Part shown: positions 39,201 to 47,434 of the stretch, in pieces
How positions within the stretch are numbered: position 1 is the stretch's first letter
How the letters are laid out: each line of letters opens with the position of its first letter
Source of the DNA: Microbulbifer sp. Q7
Lineage (GTDB): Bacteria > Pseudomonadota > Gammaproteobacteria > Pseudomonadales > Cellvibrionaceae
Direction of reading: 5' to 3'
Assembly: GCF_001639145.1 (NCBI RefSeq)
Contig: NZ_LROY01000001.1
Span: 64,501 to 128,500 of the forward strand
Length of the DNA stretch: 64,000 bases
Made by a program: the position numbers and the translations under genes
Notes under the pieces: model-generated
Seen by the model: the letters and a program-made list of their open reading frames with translations, nothing else
Database searches by the model: none
Told to the model about the DNA's origin: nothing

Positions 39201-39476
39201 GGTCTCAACCTCACCGCGGCGGATGTGGTGATTCATCTCGACCCCTGGTGGAATCCGGCTGTGGAAAACCAGGCCACCGACCGCGCCCACCGCATCGGCC
39301 AGAACAAGCCAGTGTTTGTGTACAAGCTGGTGGCGGAAAACACCGTGGAGGAGCGCATCCACCAGATGCAACAGCAGAAACAGGCACTGGCGGATGCGTT
39401 GTTTGATGCCGCCGCCTCCAGCGGATTGCCCAAGGACAAAGACGCCCTGCTGTCGCTGCTGGGCGCGGACCATTGA
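36267..39476 (+). CDS. SWIM zinc finger and SNF2-family helicase
   Basis: A 1069-residue Swi2/Snf2 ATPase of the HepA-like bacterial type. The N-terminus has a SWIM zinc finger, CSCPVGLNCKH (C69, C71, C77, H79). A long SNF2-associated middle region follows, then the helicase core: Walker A DDMGLGKT (near residue 630), Walker B-like DEAQ (near 728), LSGTPLENHLGELWSLMDF, and the C-terminal motifs FSQF, SLKAGGAGLNLTAAD and DRAHRIGQ. It probably moves along DNA or remodels protein-nucleic acid complexes; the target is unknown. The start is a TTG with CACGGGAG upstream; an alternative Met lies 11 residues in. Confidence 0.92.
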   Translation: MIQFSLNSIHRMADEGSFVRGEDYFARGRVMEAYYDEETETYHGRVKGSARYVYRVELDVERGRLVGLCSCPVGLNCKHAVATALTLLHEEREPADATGDTAPSAQPQAPAWQHWLDELPAAPGTEPAPLEPGKHYLLYFLELDDKQQLRLTTKKAYLKKDGSWSQFKYFPVESTKLGWNRPSHLLDDDVTILQLVPRVNAAGRLGLIGEQGRRALMLLLDSGRFYFEDCALQRGPARRLSWQWQAQDGNTQQLRAQLEGIDDSGHWQLLPVAPPYYLDTENATIGDITTPLPAAQLQHLLAMPAVSKEELGLMAVQMRQKIPATQLPLPVEPRLETVTRYTPHITLVSCALDHLKLPALKLHFDYAGFPLPPAYSRHFDGPESTFEQDGTYYHIQRDLEAERQHCDGIYQQGLYLIPEELGGQEEVWLTDSHGPQDIPQRWRAFLKDTLPTLEQQGWVIDTDPSYQFDTTRADIAMRLADSDSHWFEFGLDLTLADGRQFPIAELVEHWLEQDAPDELTINLDGDWVSVNTQPLQSIRGLLLDLLKEKKLGGAVRLPAFQAAQFDALAELDERKAPATRKMIAQLRDFSGLETVPVPKGLNATLRPYQQEGLNWLVFLQRYGFGGILADDMGLGKTLQTLALVQHMKETGALNRPALVIAPTSLTGNWQHEAARFTPDLRVTLIHGPQRAEAFNHINKSDLVITTYPLLVRDWERYSKRRFSVVALDEAQAIKNPTTKAAECVRRLKSETRLCLSGTPLENHLGELWSLMDFALPGLLGGRKTFNEAYRTPIENRGEFKRQQELARRVRPFMLRRTKSEVVSELPPKTETIQYVELGRKQRALYESVRISMEKRIRELVARQGIARSHIEFLDALLKLRQTCIDPRLVKLDKAAGIQESAKMEWLQETLPQLLEEGRNILIFSQFTEVLKLVEAQLQDAHIDYTKLTGQTRKRQQAIDSFQNGEVRVFLISLKAGGAGLNLTAADVVIHLDPWWNPAVENQATDRAHRIGQNKPVFVYKLVAENTVEERIHQMQQQKQALADALFDAAASSGLPKDKDALLSLLGADH

Positions 39477-39526
39477 GCCCCAATGCCGGTCAGGGAAGGA
39501 AATAGAAAAAAGTATTGGGAAAAGCG

Positions 39527-40534
39527 TCAGAACGAAGCGCTCAGACCAATGCCAAAAAAATTCACATCCGCATATTGATCAATAAATTCCTGCGAGCGCC
39601 GCGCGTGATAGGCGCTCCAGCGATAGCGGCCGGTGGGCAGCACCAGCCCGAACTGCCACTCCCCTACCCGGGTTTCTTTTTCCACGCTGTGGCTGTCCTT
39701 GAAGGTATTGCCGTCAAGGAAAATATCCTGTGACACAACCCGCAGCTGCAGCTCGGAATACAGGTACCAGCCGCCGGCACGCATGCCGCTTTCCGGGCCG
39801 GTGGTATAGGGTGCAAGCGCACTGACCCCGAGGCTCGAAAACAGATCGCGACCAAACCGCACACCCACCCCGGATACCAGTGACCGGTTCACATTGCCGA
39901 GATTGCCACCCAGGGTAGCGGACCATTCCAGCTGCAGACCGCGCTCACCCACCGGCTGGATACGCGCCCACTTGCGCGCATAGCTCAGCTGCAGGGTAGG
40001 TTCGTCGCGCAACTGGTTTTCCCAGCCGTTCACGTCGTAGGTACGCAACAGGGCGTGCGTCGCGCGCTGTGCCTGCTCTGCACCGGAGGATGGACCGACA
40101 ATGCCCACGGAAACTTCAAAGCGCTCGGCGATGCGCAGTGGTGATCCAGGATTCAGGTCCACCGACTGCAGGGCACCGCCGAGATACAGCCAGCCCGCAT
40201 AGGGACGGTCGTATTCCAGCAAATCGGTTTCAAACACTTCGAAGGGCGTGAAAATTGCCTGCCCGAGAAAAACCTGCGTGGCCAGCTCACGGTTTTGGTA
40301 GCGCTCCGGCAACAGGGACTGAACCCAGCCGGCGGGGCCGTCTGTGGTATAGGAAAGCCTGAGCCCCTGAGTGTAATCCGCATCACTGGTGCGGCCGAAA
40401 GAATCGTTTTCCAGCTGCAGGGAAATACCGCCTGCGCTGGCCGTGGCGCTGCCGATGGCGAGGAAACCAACACCCATCCAATGGGCGCTTCTCAACCAGC
40501 GTAGCGAAGTTCCATTTCGCGTTATCGTTTTCAT
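39527..40534 (-). CDS. Lipid A deacylase LpxR family outer membrane protein
   Basis: A 335-residue predicted outer-membrane barrel (DUF2219) with a signal peptide ending near ASAGG. LpxR removes the 3'-acyloxyacyl group of lipid A in a calcium-dependent way. Family blocks are clear: LENDSFGRTSDADYTQG (the Asn-Asp pair at the active site), DRPYAGWLYLG, and VGIVGPSSGAEQAQRATHALL with the His position. The protein ends in Phe, typical for barrel insertion. It stands between the helicase (convergent) and the rhombosortase. Confidence 0.9.
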   Translation of the reverse strand: MKTITRNGTSLRWLRSAHWMGVGFLAIGSATASAGGISLQLENDSFGRTSDADYTQGLRLSYTTDGPAGWVQSLLPERYQNRELATQVFLGQAIFTPFEVFETDLLEYDRPYAGWLYLGGALQSVDLNPGSPLRIAERFEVSVGIVGPSSGAEQAQRATHALLRTYDVNGWENQLRDEPTLQLSYARKWARIQPVGERGLQLEWSATLGGNLGNVNRSLVSGVGVRFGRDLFSSLGVSALAPYTTGPESGMRAGGWYLYSELQLRVVSQDIFLDGNTFKDSHSVEKETRVGEWQFGLVLPTGRYRWSAYHARRSQEFIDQYADVNFFGIGLSASF

Positions 40535-40620
40535 CCCCAGATTTTAGGAGGGGGCGGGGATTCCTCCAGAAACTCGGGTCGACAGGTACGTCTGGCTCAC
40601 AGCCAGTCATTGATGGACGG

Positions 40621-41247
40621 TCATTCGGGTTTTTGCCGCCGGGTAGACACCCCGACGATCACACCGATCAGGGTGCCAAACAGGGTGCCCAGCAGGTGAC
40701 TGGATACCGCCACGTCGGCCTCGATCAAACTGGCGGTGGCCGCACTCGGCCCGGCAACCAGCTCCCACCCTACTTTGACGAAGCAGCCTATGAGCAGCAG
40801 GCCCCCGGACCAGCGCCGCTGGAACAGCTCGCTCACCGCCGCGAAACAGAAGAGTCCGTGCAGCACACCGGAGAGGCCGTAATAGACCTGAACCTCGGGG
40901 AACCACAACCACAGGCCGCCGCTGATCAGCAGCGACAGCACCACCGTCAGCTCGAGATACGCCACCACCGGGTGACGCTTCCCGAGCAAGCGGCTCTGCC
41001 CAAACACGAACCACAGGGCCACGATCGCCACACCATTCAATAGCAGGTGCGCGCTATTGGTGTGTACCAGATGCCCGCTCAGCAGCCGCCACCACTGGCC
41101 CCCGGCCAGCAGGGCGCGATCGTACATGAACAGGTCGGGGTAGGCGGACTGGGCCAGCTGCAGCAGGATACACAGCAACAGCAGGATGGCCGGACCACCG
41201 ACACTGGCGATCAGTTTTGCTCTATCAAATTCAAACATAGTAGGCAT
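40621..41247 (-). CDS. rrtA: Rhombosortase (rhomboid-family GlyGly-CTERM protease)
   Basis: A 208-residue inner-membrane rhomboid-type serine protease with about six helices. The catalytic Ser is S126 in YYGLSGVLHGL, a sequence characteristic of the rhombosortase branch rather than of general GlpG rhomboids; the catalytic His is H184 in VAVSSHLLG. Rhombosortases process the C-terminal GlyGly-CTERM helix of type II-secreted proteins in gammaproteobacteria. A matching substrate, the pullulanase, is 35 kb away in this window. An alternative start is the Met three codons in. Confidence 0.9.
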   Translation of the reverse strand: MPTMFEFDRAKLIASVGGPAILLLLCILLQLAQSAYPDLFMYDRALLAGGQWWRLLSGHLVHTNSAHLLLNGVAIVALWFVFGQSRLLGKRHPVVAYLELTVVLSLLISGGLWLWFPEVQVYYGLSGVLHGLFCFAAVSELFQRRWSGGLLLIGCFVKVGWELVAGPSAATASLIEADVAVSSHLLGTLFGTLIGVIVGVSTRRQKPE

Positions 41248-41344
41248 GGGTACATGCAGTACGTGGCGGGCAATTTAAGATGACCGCACTATGTTGCAAA
41301 AGCGCCGGCCAGGCAATTTTCTCCCCGCCCCACCCTAAGGGGTG

Positions 41345-41470
41345 TCAGGCACCCACCGTTTTCAACACGCACACCTGGTCACCGTAGTAGTTGTCGGCAT
41401 AGTTGCATTCCAGGTTACATTCCAGAGTACCTTCCCGCTGCGGGGCGGGTTTGGCTTCAGGTTTCCACAT
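41345..41470 (-). CDS. Small Cys-containing protein of 41 residues, unknown
   Basis: A short open frame with a strong ribosome site (GAGGGAG, eight bases before the ATG). The product begins MWKPEAKPAPQREG and continues with two Cys in an ECNLEC segment and a third in DQVCVLK; it is acidic in the middle and aromatic (NYADNYYG). Three Cys in 41 residues suggest a metal site or disulfide. No family is recognised. The good ribosome site and normal codon use are the evidence that it is real. Confidence 0.55.
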   Translation of the reverse strand: MWKPEAKPAPQREGTLECNLECNYADNYYGDQVCVLKTVGA

Positions 41471-41860
41471 GGCTTTCTCCCTCGTTGGTTAGATGCGTTG
41501 CGCTGGCTCCTCTTGAGCGCGCAGTCACAGGAGCCAAGTTAGCGCACCGCGAAGCCACGTAAAAATCAATTAAAACTTTAGCCGTAATACCCTAAAGCTA
41601 TCAACGAACCTGGCGCATCCCGGCAATCTCCCCACACCCGGCACTTTTCCCCCACGCCGATTTGTGGGGCCTTTTACGATGGATGAGGTTTGCGCTTATT
41701 CCCGGCGTTCGGCGGCTAATACGGCAATTTTTACACTACAGTTAATTTCATAGGCCTTGCCGATTTTTGACCGTTCTGCGCCCACTCAGCTCCTGCGAGT
41801 ACGCACCCCAAAAACCGGAGTGGCATCAGCATCAGCGTACAAGCAGTCGAGGTCACCACC
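41471..41860. other. Intergenic region between two small ORFs
   Basis: About 390 bases with an AT-richer centre (41555-41620) that is the likely promoter area for the minus-strand small gene. A CCCAC/GTGGG hairpin with a weak T tract lies near 41650-41678. No longer coding frame is convincing on either strand. Confidence 0.45.
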
Positions 41861-42034
41861 ATGAATACGCAGCTGCCGACCAAATCCCAGCCCCCCGCCA
41901 AAGCGGCTCTGCTCGCCAAGCCGTCCAAAGCCGCGTCGCAGCCCGCCCCCGGCAAAGCCGACAGCAATGTCGCCAATCTCAGCTTGCGCTACCCCAAAGA
42001 CCTTGAACACTGTTTCGTGCTTGGCAATAACTGA
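41861..42034 (+). CDS. Small Lys/Ala/Pro-rich protein of 57 residues, unknown
   Basis: ATG at 41861 after GAGG (eight-base spacing), stop at 42032-42034. The N-terminal 35 residues are repetitive in Lys, Pro, Ala and Gln (PPAKAALLAKPSKAA). The C-terminus has an ordered-looking LRYPKDLEHCFVLGNN. Third codon positions are strongly G/C, as in neighbouring genes. There is no family match that I know, and overlapping minus-strand frames of similar size exist, so this is a moderate call. Confidence 0.45.
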   Translation: MNTQLPTKSQPPAKAALLAKPSKAASQPAPGKADSNVANLSLRYPKDLEHCFVLGNN

Positions 42035-42114
42035 ACCCCACGCCTGGGCATAATGCACGAGCGGAGCCGGCTGCTATCTTGAAGGTTCTTTTTCTTCACC
42101 TTTGAGGAGCAGCC

Positions 42115-42675
42115 ATGTCCTCCAGCCCGACCAAGATTCTCGCCATCTCCGGCAGCCTGCGCGGTAGCTCGTTTAATAGCGCAGCGCTCAAGACCGCCGC
42201 AGACATCGCCGGCGAAAGCGCCAAATTCACCTTTGCCGACCTCGCGGGTATTCCGCTTTACGACCAGGACCTGCGCGACGAGGGTGTCCCCGAAGCAGTC
42301 GAGCGCCTACAGCAGCAGGTACTGGAAGCCGATGCCATTCTCTTCTCGACTCCGGAGTACAACTACTCCATCTCCGGCGTTCTCAAAAATACCATCGACT
42401 GGCTCTCCCGCGTTGACCCACAGCCGTTTGCCGACAAGCCCGTGGCGGTAATGAGTGCCAGCATGAGCGCGTTTGGCGGTGCACGTGCGCAATACGATCT
42501 GCGCCGGGTAATGATTTATCTGAATGCGCACTTTGTGAACAAGCCGGAAGTCATGATCAGCTTCGCCCACAAGAAGTTTGATGACAGCGGCATACTGAAC
42601 GATGACGACACCAGACAACATATCGGCAAGCTGGTGGCGGCATTGGGGGAGTGGCAACAACGCCTTGCACCCTGA
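42115..42675 (+). CDS. NADPH-dependent FMN reductase
   Basis: A 186-residue flavodoxin-fold reductase of the ChrR/azoreductase-like group. The phosphate loop SGSLRGSSFN near the N-terminus binds FMN, and TPEYNYSISGVLKNTIDWLSR is the signature flavin-contact block. Such enzymes reduce quinones, chromate or azo compounds with NAD(P)H. GAGGAG precedes the ATG. It converges on the PL10 pectate lyase gene. Confidence 0.92.
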   Translation: MSSSPTKILAISGSLRGSSFNSAALKTAADIAGESAKFTFADLAGIPLYDQDLRDEGVPEAVERLQQQVLEADAILFSTPEYNYSISGVLKNTIDWLSRVDPQPFADKPVAVMSASMSAFGGARAQYDLRRVMIYLNAHFVNKPEVMISFAHKKFDDSGILNDDDTRQHIGKLVAALGEWQQRLAP

Positions 42676-42753
42676 AGCCATCAATCCATTGCCGATGAAG
42701 TATCTACCGGCTCTGTGGCGATGACCCGGTTTAGAGGACATTGAATTTGAATA

Positions 42754-42774
42754 CGCCGGGATGCAGACCCGGCG
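42754..42774 (-). terminator. Probable terminator of the PL10 pectate lyase gene
   Basis: CGCCGGG/CCCGGCG stem 12 bases past the stop on the minus strand; the T tract (TATTCAAATTC) is weak. Confidence 0.5.
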
Positions 42775-42786
42775 CTTGATGAGAGG

Positions 42787-44082
42787 CTAGTAGTAACCCA
42801 CGCTGTCCGCATAGCGAATCAGCTTACTGCCATAGTCACCACCCCACTCGTATCCGTAGCGGCGCTCGGCATCAATAGCCATGATGTCATACTGTTTGAT
42901 GCCGGAACGGTCGGCGAAGAAGCCAACGTCTTGCTGCAGGTCGTAGAAGCGGTACCACATGGTGCTGCCGGTTCTGGACTGAATGGGATTGTAGGTATCG
43001 TCGTTACTGCCGCTGGAACGCTTTACGTAGGCGGTGTCCGCCTCCTGTACCACCGGGCTGCGATACCAGGCGAGGGCGGAGCGGACGGCGTCTTCCACTT
43101 CGGTGGTCTGTGGCTGGGCCATCAGGAATGCGACTACCAGCATGGACTCTTTACCGCTTTTCGAAGGCAGTTCGTAATCACGGGCACCGCGCGGCTCAAA
43201 GGTTACCGGGTCGTGCTGGGCGCACCATACGGTCTTGGCATCCGCCTGCACAATTTGTGCGTTCAGAATAAAGTCCACGCCTTTCGCGATCGCACTTTCC
43301 ATGCGACTGTGCTGCGCGTCGCTGAACAGGTCGCCGTCTAGTGGGGCCTCCTTGCGGGCAGCCTTGTCGAGGAGAATCAATACGCGCGCCATCGCACCAT
43401 CATTGAAGGTGACATGGTTCGAATAGGTGGTGCCGGTACGCGGTGGATAAACCTGCGGCCAACCACCGGACTCGTATTGCATGGTGAGCAGGAATTCCAG
43501 CGCATCGCGCGCCGCGTCGCGGTACTGGCTGTCGCCACTGCGCTGATACACATCGGCAAGGAACATCAGCTCAGTGACGGTGGCATCATTGTCGATAGTG
43601 CCCAGCTCCACGCCGCCTTCGCCGGTCCAGCCGGAGCGTGCGCTGCTCCCATTCCAGGGGGCATCGTAGGTAGACTCACTGTTTTTATAAAATCCCCCGT
43701 GCGGCATTTGCCAGGTAATCATGTTGTCAGCACGGACCTGATCCGAAGCCAGGCTACTGCCGAGCCAGGACTTGTAATTATCCAGCTCACCGTTAATCGG
43801 GTTGCCATCGCGCGACAACAACGGCGCTTCACCGCCGGATGATGAAGAACTGGAGCCACCGGACGACGAACTGCCGGAGGAACTGCCAGAAGAGCTGGAG
43901 CTGCTGCCGCCAGAAGAAGAGCTGCTCGAAGAACTCGAGGACGAACTGGAGCTGGATGACGAACTACTGGAAGACTCAAACACCGGCGCGCTCGCACCCG
44001 AGCCACTGCTGCCACCACCACAGGCGGTCATTACGGCAGAGATCGCAACAATCGCACAGCTGCGCAAACATTTGACGTACAT
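42787..44082 (-). CDS. Lipoprotein pectate lyase, PL10 family
   Basis: A 431-residue enzyme that would cleave polygalacturonate by beta-elimination. The ATG at 44082 has AAAGGT upstream and starts a lipoprotein signal (VMTAC, Cys21); a longer in-frame start adds 50 residues without signal character. A polyserine/glycine linker (residues ~37-84, with a run of 21 Ser) tethers the catalytic domain, which shows PL10 landmarks such as MQYESGGWPQVYPPR, FNDGAMARVL and the closing RRYGYEWGG. The lipid anchor places it on the cell surface or in the periplasm. It is the last gene of the minus-strand pectin cluster, separated from the TonB receptor gene by a terminator. Confidence 0.92.
   Translation of the reverse strand: MYVKCLRSCAIVAISAVMTACGGGSSGSGASAPVFESSSSSSSSSSSSSSSSSSSSSGGSSSSSSGSSSGSSSSGGSSSSSSGGEAPLLSRDGNPINGELDNYKSWLGSSLASDQVRADNMITWQMPHGGFYKNSESTYDAPWNGSSARSGWTGEGGVELGTIDNDATVTELMFLADVYQRSGDSQYRDAARDALEFLLTMQYESGGWPQVYPPRTGTTYSNHVTFNDGAMARVLILLDKAARKEAPLDGDLFSDAQHSRMESAIAKGVDFILNAQIVQADAKTVWCAQHDPVTFEPRGARDYELPSKSGKESMLVVAFLMAQPQTTEVEDAVRSALAWYRSPVVQEADTAYVKRSSGSNDDTYNPIQSRTGSTMWYRFYDLQQDVGFFADRSGIKQYDIMAIDAERRYGYEWGGDYGSKLIRYADSVGYY
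43830..43975 (-). repeat. Polyserine linker-coding imperfect triplet repeat (PL10 gene)
   Basis: Mixed TCC/TCG/AGC/AGT serine codons encode a run of 21 Ser followed by Ser-Gly blocks. Codon mixing shows selection on the protein rather than recent triplet expansion. Confidence 0.85.
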
Positions 44083-44195
44083 AGATCTACCTTTCAAATC
44101 AGTAATCGCAATGAATCCACACGGAAGTAGATTCCGCATGTGCTGGCACAGATGTTGCGCCGGAACGCTCGCCATCACATTCGAGATTTCAAAGC

Positions 44196-44219
44196 CAAAA
44201 AAGCCCCGGAAACGGGGCA
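44196..44219 (-). terminator. Terminator of the TonB-dependent receptor gene
   Basis: On the minus strand GCCCCG/CGGGGC with loop TTTC, then T6. It lies about 90 bases past the receptor stop. Confidence 0.9.
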
Positions 44220-44310
44220 AAATGGCAAACACTCAACAACAAAACAAGGGAATACCGGTAGCGTGAGGGCCAGGCACCGCGGGCACCTGAACCCCACACA
44301 CACCACCTGC

Positions 44311-47301
44311 TTAAAACTGAACGTTTACACCCAGCTGGTAGGTGGGGCCGTAAGTCTCGGTCAGGAACATCATGCGTCCATTGGAGTACTCGTTACCCTC
44401 AAAGTACTGGATGTTGCTTTCATCGGAAATGTTCACTGCGTCGAGATACAGCTTCACATTATCGTTGACGTTGTAGGTGGCCTTGATGTCATACGTGACA
44501 CCGGCATCCTGATAAACGTCAGACCAGTCTGCACAGTTCTGCGAGTAACCCAACACTGCATCGGCAGCAATATCCGCGTCTGTACAGGAACCGATACGCT
44601 TGAGGATTTCACTGCGGTAGTTGGTAATAAAGCGGAACGAGAAGTCGTTGTTTTCCCAACCCAGGGTGGTATTCACGGTGACGTCGGCCTGCTCCGGCAG
44701 GCGGATGGACTCCGCGCGCACGCTTGCACCCACGTCAGCCTCCGAGTGCAGCAGGGTGAAGTTGGACTGGATAAAGAAGTTCTTCAGCAGGCCTTCCATG
44801 AAGTACTGGTTGTAGGTGACCTCCAAGCCGTAAACTTCTGCCTTGTCGCCGTTCAGATAGGTCTGTGCATTGTTCAGCTGCAGATCGGCGGGAATATTGA
44901 ACATGGTGACCTGATCCACCGGCAGGGTGTATGGCAGGTCCGAGAGGTTCAGGTTGGCACCCGCAACTTCCACAATGAAGTCATCAATCTGCTTATAAAA
45001 CGCAGCGCCCTGGATAAATAGGTTTTCGCTGGCATACCAGCCGAGGGACACATCGAAGTTGGTCGCGGTCATGGCATCGAGTTTCGGGTTGCCGATTTCC
45101 ACAACATTGTCCGGAGACATCGACATGTTCTGCGACTTGTACTCATCGGTAAAGTCCGCATCGGCAATCTCACCCTGAAGGTCAGACGGACGATCGGAGC
45201 AATTATCGTCACCAAGATTCGCCGCGGCATCGTAGTTACAGAAGATCACACGATCACGCACCTGCGCATACGCACGCGCCTCGTCGAAGGACGGACGGGT
45301 AAACGAAGTCCACAAGGAAGCGCGCAGTAGCAAGTCTTCTCGCAGCTCGTCGCGGTAGTGCAGGCTGGGAAAGAAACCGTCGTAGGCGTTGGACGTGTCG
45401 TCCAGCGGCACCGCGATATCGAAGGATTCCAGCTGGTCACTGCTCTCTTCGCGGTCGTTGCGGATAGAGAGGTAACCGGTGGAGTTAAAGTCGGTCTTCT
45501 CATAGCGCACACCGCCGATCAGAGTACCGGTGTCGGTCACCTGAAACTCACCCATAATATAGGCGGCGGCGGTATCTTCGGTGATTGCATAATCGTTACG
45601 GGTGCTTTCCAGCTCACGCTGTTCCGGGTCATAGCTGTCGCCGATGCTCCGCGTTGCCGCGATCAGGCGCTCTGCTTCGGATTGCGTGATAAACGCGTGA
45701 TCGAACAGGGGGTTATCCGGCATAAAGGTTTGGAAGTCGCCCAGACGCGCACCGGCATTTTCCAGACAGACTGGATCACCGGCGCAGCCCGCTACGCGTT
45801 TGTCATTGGGCACGATACTTACGCGGTTCTTATCGCGGTTGCGCTCACGGTTTTTGATGCGGAAACCGGTTTTGATGTAATTGACCGGGCCCATATCAAA
45901 ATCTTTGCGCAGGTTGGCCATGGCCTGATCGATGGTGTCTTCACGGAAGCTGTCTTCCATAAAGAGGTTGTCGTACAGCATGAAGGGCTGCACGGTTTCA
46001 CCATATTGATAGCCAGACGGGCCAAAGCCACCAACGTCGGGAACGTCGCCGCCACCGATCAGGTCACTCAGCTGATCCGGGTGCACAATCTGGCCATTCA
46101 GGTAGTCCTCGCCAGTGGTACCCAGCGCACTGAGCTTACGCGCGCGGAACTGTACCCGGCGGCCATCGGGGGAATCCTGGGTAGCATTGGAGTGCGCCAG
46201 CTCGTAATCCAGCGTCCAGTTATTGCCAAACAGGTTTTCACCGCCGAGGGAGAACACTTTTGTATCGCTCTCCGCTTCCTGGATAAAGAACTGGTGCTGC
46301 AGGTCCATACCTCCGGTGCCGAACACATTGTTAGCAGGATCCAGGTAAACCACTTCACTGCTGCTCGCCTGCCCCCAGCGGTAGTACTCACGCAATGCGG
46401 TGTCTTCGTCGGTATACACCGTGTTACTGAAACGGGCGTAATACTTGCTGTTGTCGTCCGGGCGATATTCCAGGTCGAAAATACCCGCAATACGCTCACG
46501 CTCGGCATTTTCCTGGCGGTTCTGCAGTTCGAACGGGATCAGCATCGGGCTGTCGACGCCATCCACGGTAATGTAACGCGGCAAGCTGCTGTCGTGGGCG
46601 CGGGATTCATAACCCTCGGTCACGCGATTTTCATACGACAGCGAATAGCTCAGGCCGATGGTTTCGTCGGCAAAGATGTTGGTGCCTTGCAGGGTCAGCT
46701 TGGGCGAGGACTCACCGCTCTGCTCCTGAAACGCCCCCTGGGCACGCAGCTTGATGGTGTCTTTACCGCGATCCAGCGCAGAGATGGTAGTGACGTTCAC
46801 GCTTCCACCAATGGAGTTCAGATCCATGTCCGGAGTCAGCGACTTCAGTACTTCAATGGATTGCAGCACGTCTGCAGGCAGCGCATCCAACGAGAAGCCA
46901 CGGCTTTCGCTGTCCGCCGCACCGCCACCGCTGTTGGCCATTTCCGAGCCGTTCATCTGCACGGAAACAAAGCCCGGGCCGAGACCGCGCAGGTTAATGA
47001 ATTTACCTTCACCCTCCGAGCTCTGCAGCGTAATACCGGGCAGACGCTGCAGGGATTCTGCTACGTTCTGGTCGGCGAAGTTACCGGAGTCATCCTGGGT
47101 AATTACAGAACTGAATACGTTCTTGTCACGCTCCGCCTGACGGGCATTGAGTTCCGCGCTTTTAACGCCTTCTACATAGACTTCTTCAATGGAAAAATCC
47201 GAGGATTCTTCCGCTTTCTTTTCTTCCGCTTCCTGCGCCATCAGGCTGGTGGAAGCTGCCATGGCGATGGCCACGGCGAGAACCTGTTTCTTGTAAGTCA
47301 T
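44311..47301 (-). CDS. TonB-dependent receptor of the pectin cluster
   Basis: A 996-residue outer-membrane receptor. A signal peptide (ending near LMAQE) and a Glu-rich stretch lead to the plug domain: VITQDDSGNFADQNVAESLQ, RLPGITLQSSEGEGKFINLRG and VSVQMNG. The 22-stranded barrel follows and ends in a terminal Phe (QLGVNVQF). The plug type resembles the large carbohydrate receptors of marine gammaproteobacteria. Between a surface lipoprotein gene and pectate lyase genes, oligogalacturonides are the likely cargo; this is inferred from context. There is no STN signalling domain, so it is unlikely to act through an anti-sigma factor. Confidence 0.93.
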   Translation of the reverse strand: MTYKKQVLAVAIAMAASTSLMAQEAEEKKAEESSDFSIEEVYVEGVKSAELNARQAERDKNVFSSVITQDDSGNFADQNVAESLQRLPGITLQSSEGEGKFINLRGLGPGFVSVQMNGSEMANSGGGAADSESRGFSLDALPADVLQSIEVLKSLTPDMDLNSIGGSVNVTTISALDRGKDTIKLRAQGAFQEQSGESSPKLTLQGTNIFADETIGLSYSLSYENRVTEGYESRAHDSSLPRYITVDGVDSPMLIPFELQNRQENAERERIAGIFDLEYRPDDNSKYYARFSNTVYTDEDTALREYYRWGQASSSEVVYLDPANNVFGTGGMDLQHQFFIQEAESDTKVFSLGGENLFGNNWTLDYELAHSNATQDSPDGRRVQFRARKLSALGTTGEDYLNGQIVHPDQLSDLIGGGDVPDVGGFGPSGYQYGETVQPFMLYDNLFMEDSFREDTIDQAMANLRKDFDMGPVNYIKTGFRIKNRERNRDKNRVSIVPNDKRVAGCAGDPVCLENAGARLGDFQTFMPDNPLFDHAFITQSEAERLIAATRSIGDSYDPEQRELESTRNDYAITEDTAAAYIMGEFQVTDTGTLIGGVRYEKTDFNSTGYLSIRNDREESSDQLESFDIAVPLDDTSNAYDGFFPSLHYRDELREDLLLRASLWTSFTRPSFDEARAYAQVRDRVIFCNYDAAANLGDDNCSDRPSDLQGEIADADFTDEYKSQNMSMSPDNVVEIGNPKLDAMTATNFDVSLGWYASENLFIQGAAFYKQIDDFIVEVAGANLNLSDLPYTLPVDQVTMFNIPADLQLNNAQTYLNGDKAEVYGLEVTYNQYFMEGLLKNFFIQSNFTLLHSEADVGASVRAESIRLPEQADVTVNTTLGWENNDFSFRFITNYRSEILKRIGSCTDADIAADAVLGYSQNCADWSDVYQDAGVTYDIKATYNVNDNVKLYLDAVNISDESNIQYFEGNEYSNGRMMFLTETYGPTYQLGVNVQF

Positions 47302-47360
47302 TTTGACTCTCCCATCGTTTTATTCGGTCCTGTTTATTCGAACAGACCGCTCGATGAATT

Positions 47361-47378
47361 TCTGGCGAATTCGCCAGA
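47361..47378. promoter_or_regulatory. Perfect 18-bp palindrome upstream of the TonB receptor gene
   Basis: TCTGGCGAA/TTCGCCAGA, about 60 bases before the receptor start. There is no T tract, so it fits an operator better than a terminator. Confidence 0.45.
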
Positions 47379-47401
47379 CGCTTTGTAAATGGCCGGAAAG
47401 A

Positions 47402-47427
47402 GCCAGCCTCCATCAAGGGGGCTGGCC
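47402..47427 (-). terminator. Probable terminator of the FnIII lipoprotein gene
   Basis: GCCAGCC/GGCTGGC stem shortly past the stop at 47435; the T tract is short (TCTTT). Confidence 0.5.
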
Positions 47428-47434
47428 CATTTAC

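Noticed and set aside
45358..47388. Long 676-codon open frame opposite the TonB receptor gene
   Set aside because: It is the antisense shadow of a clear 996-residue receptor; its product has no family features, and the receptor frame explains the openness.
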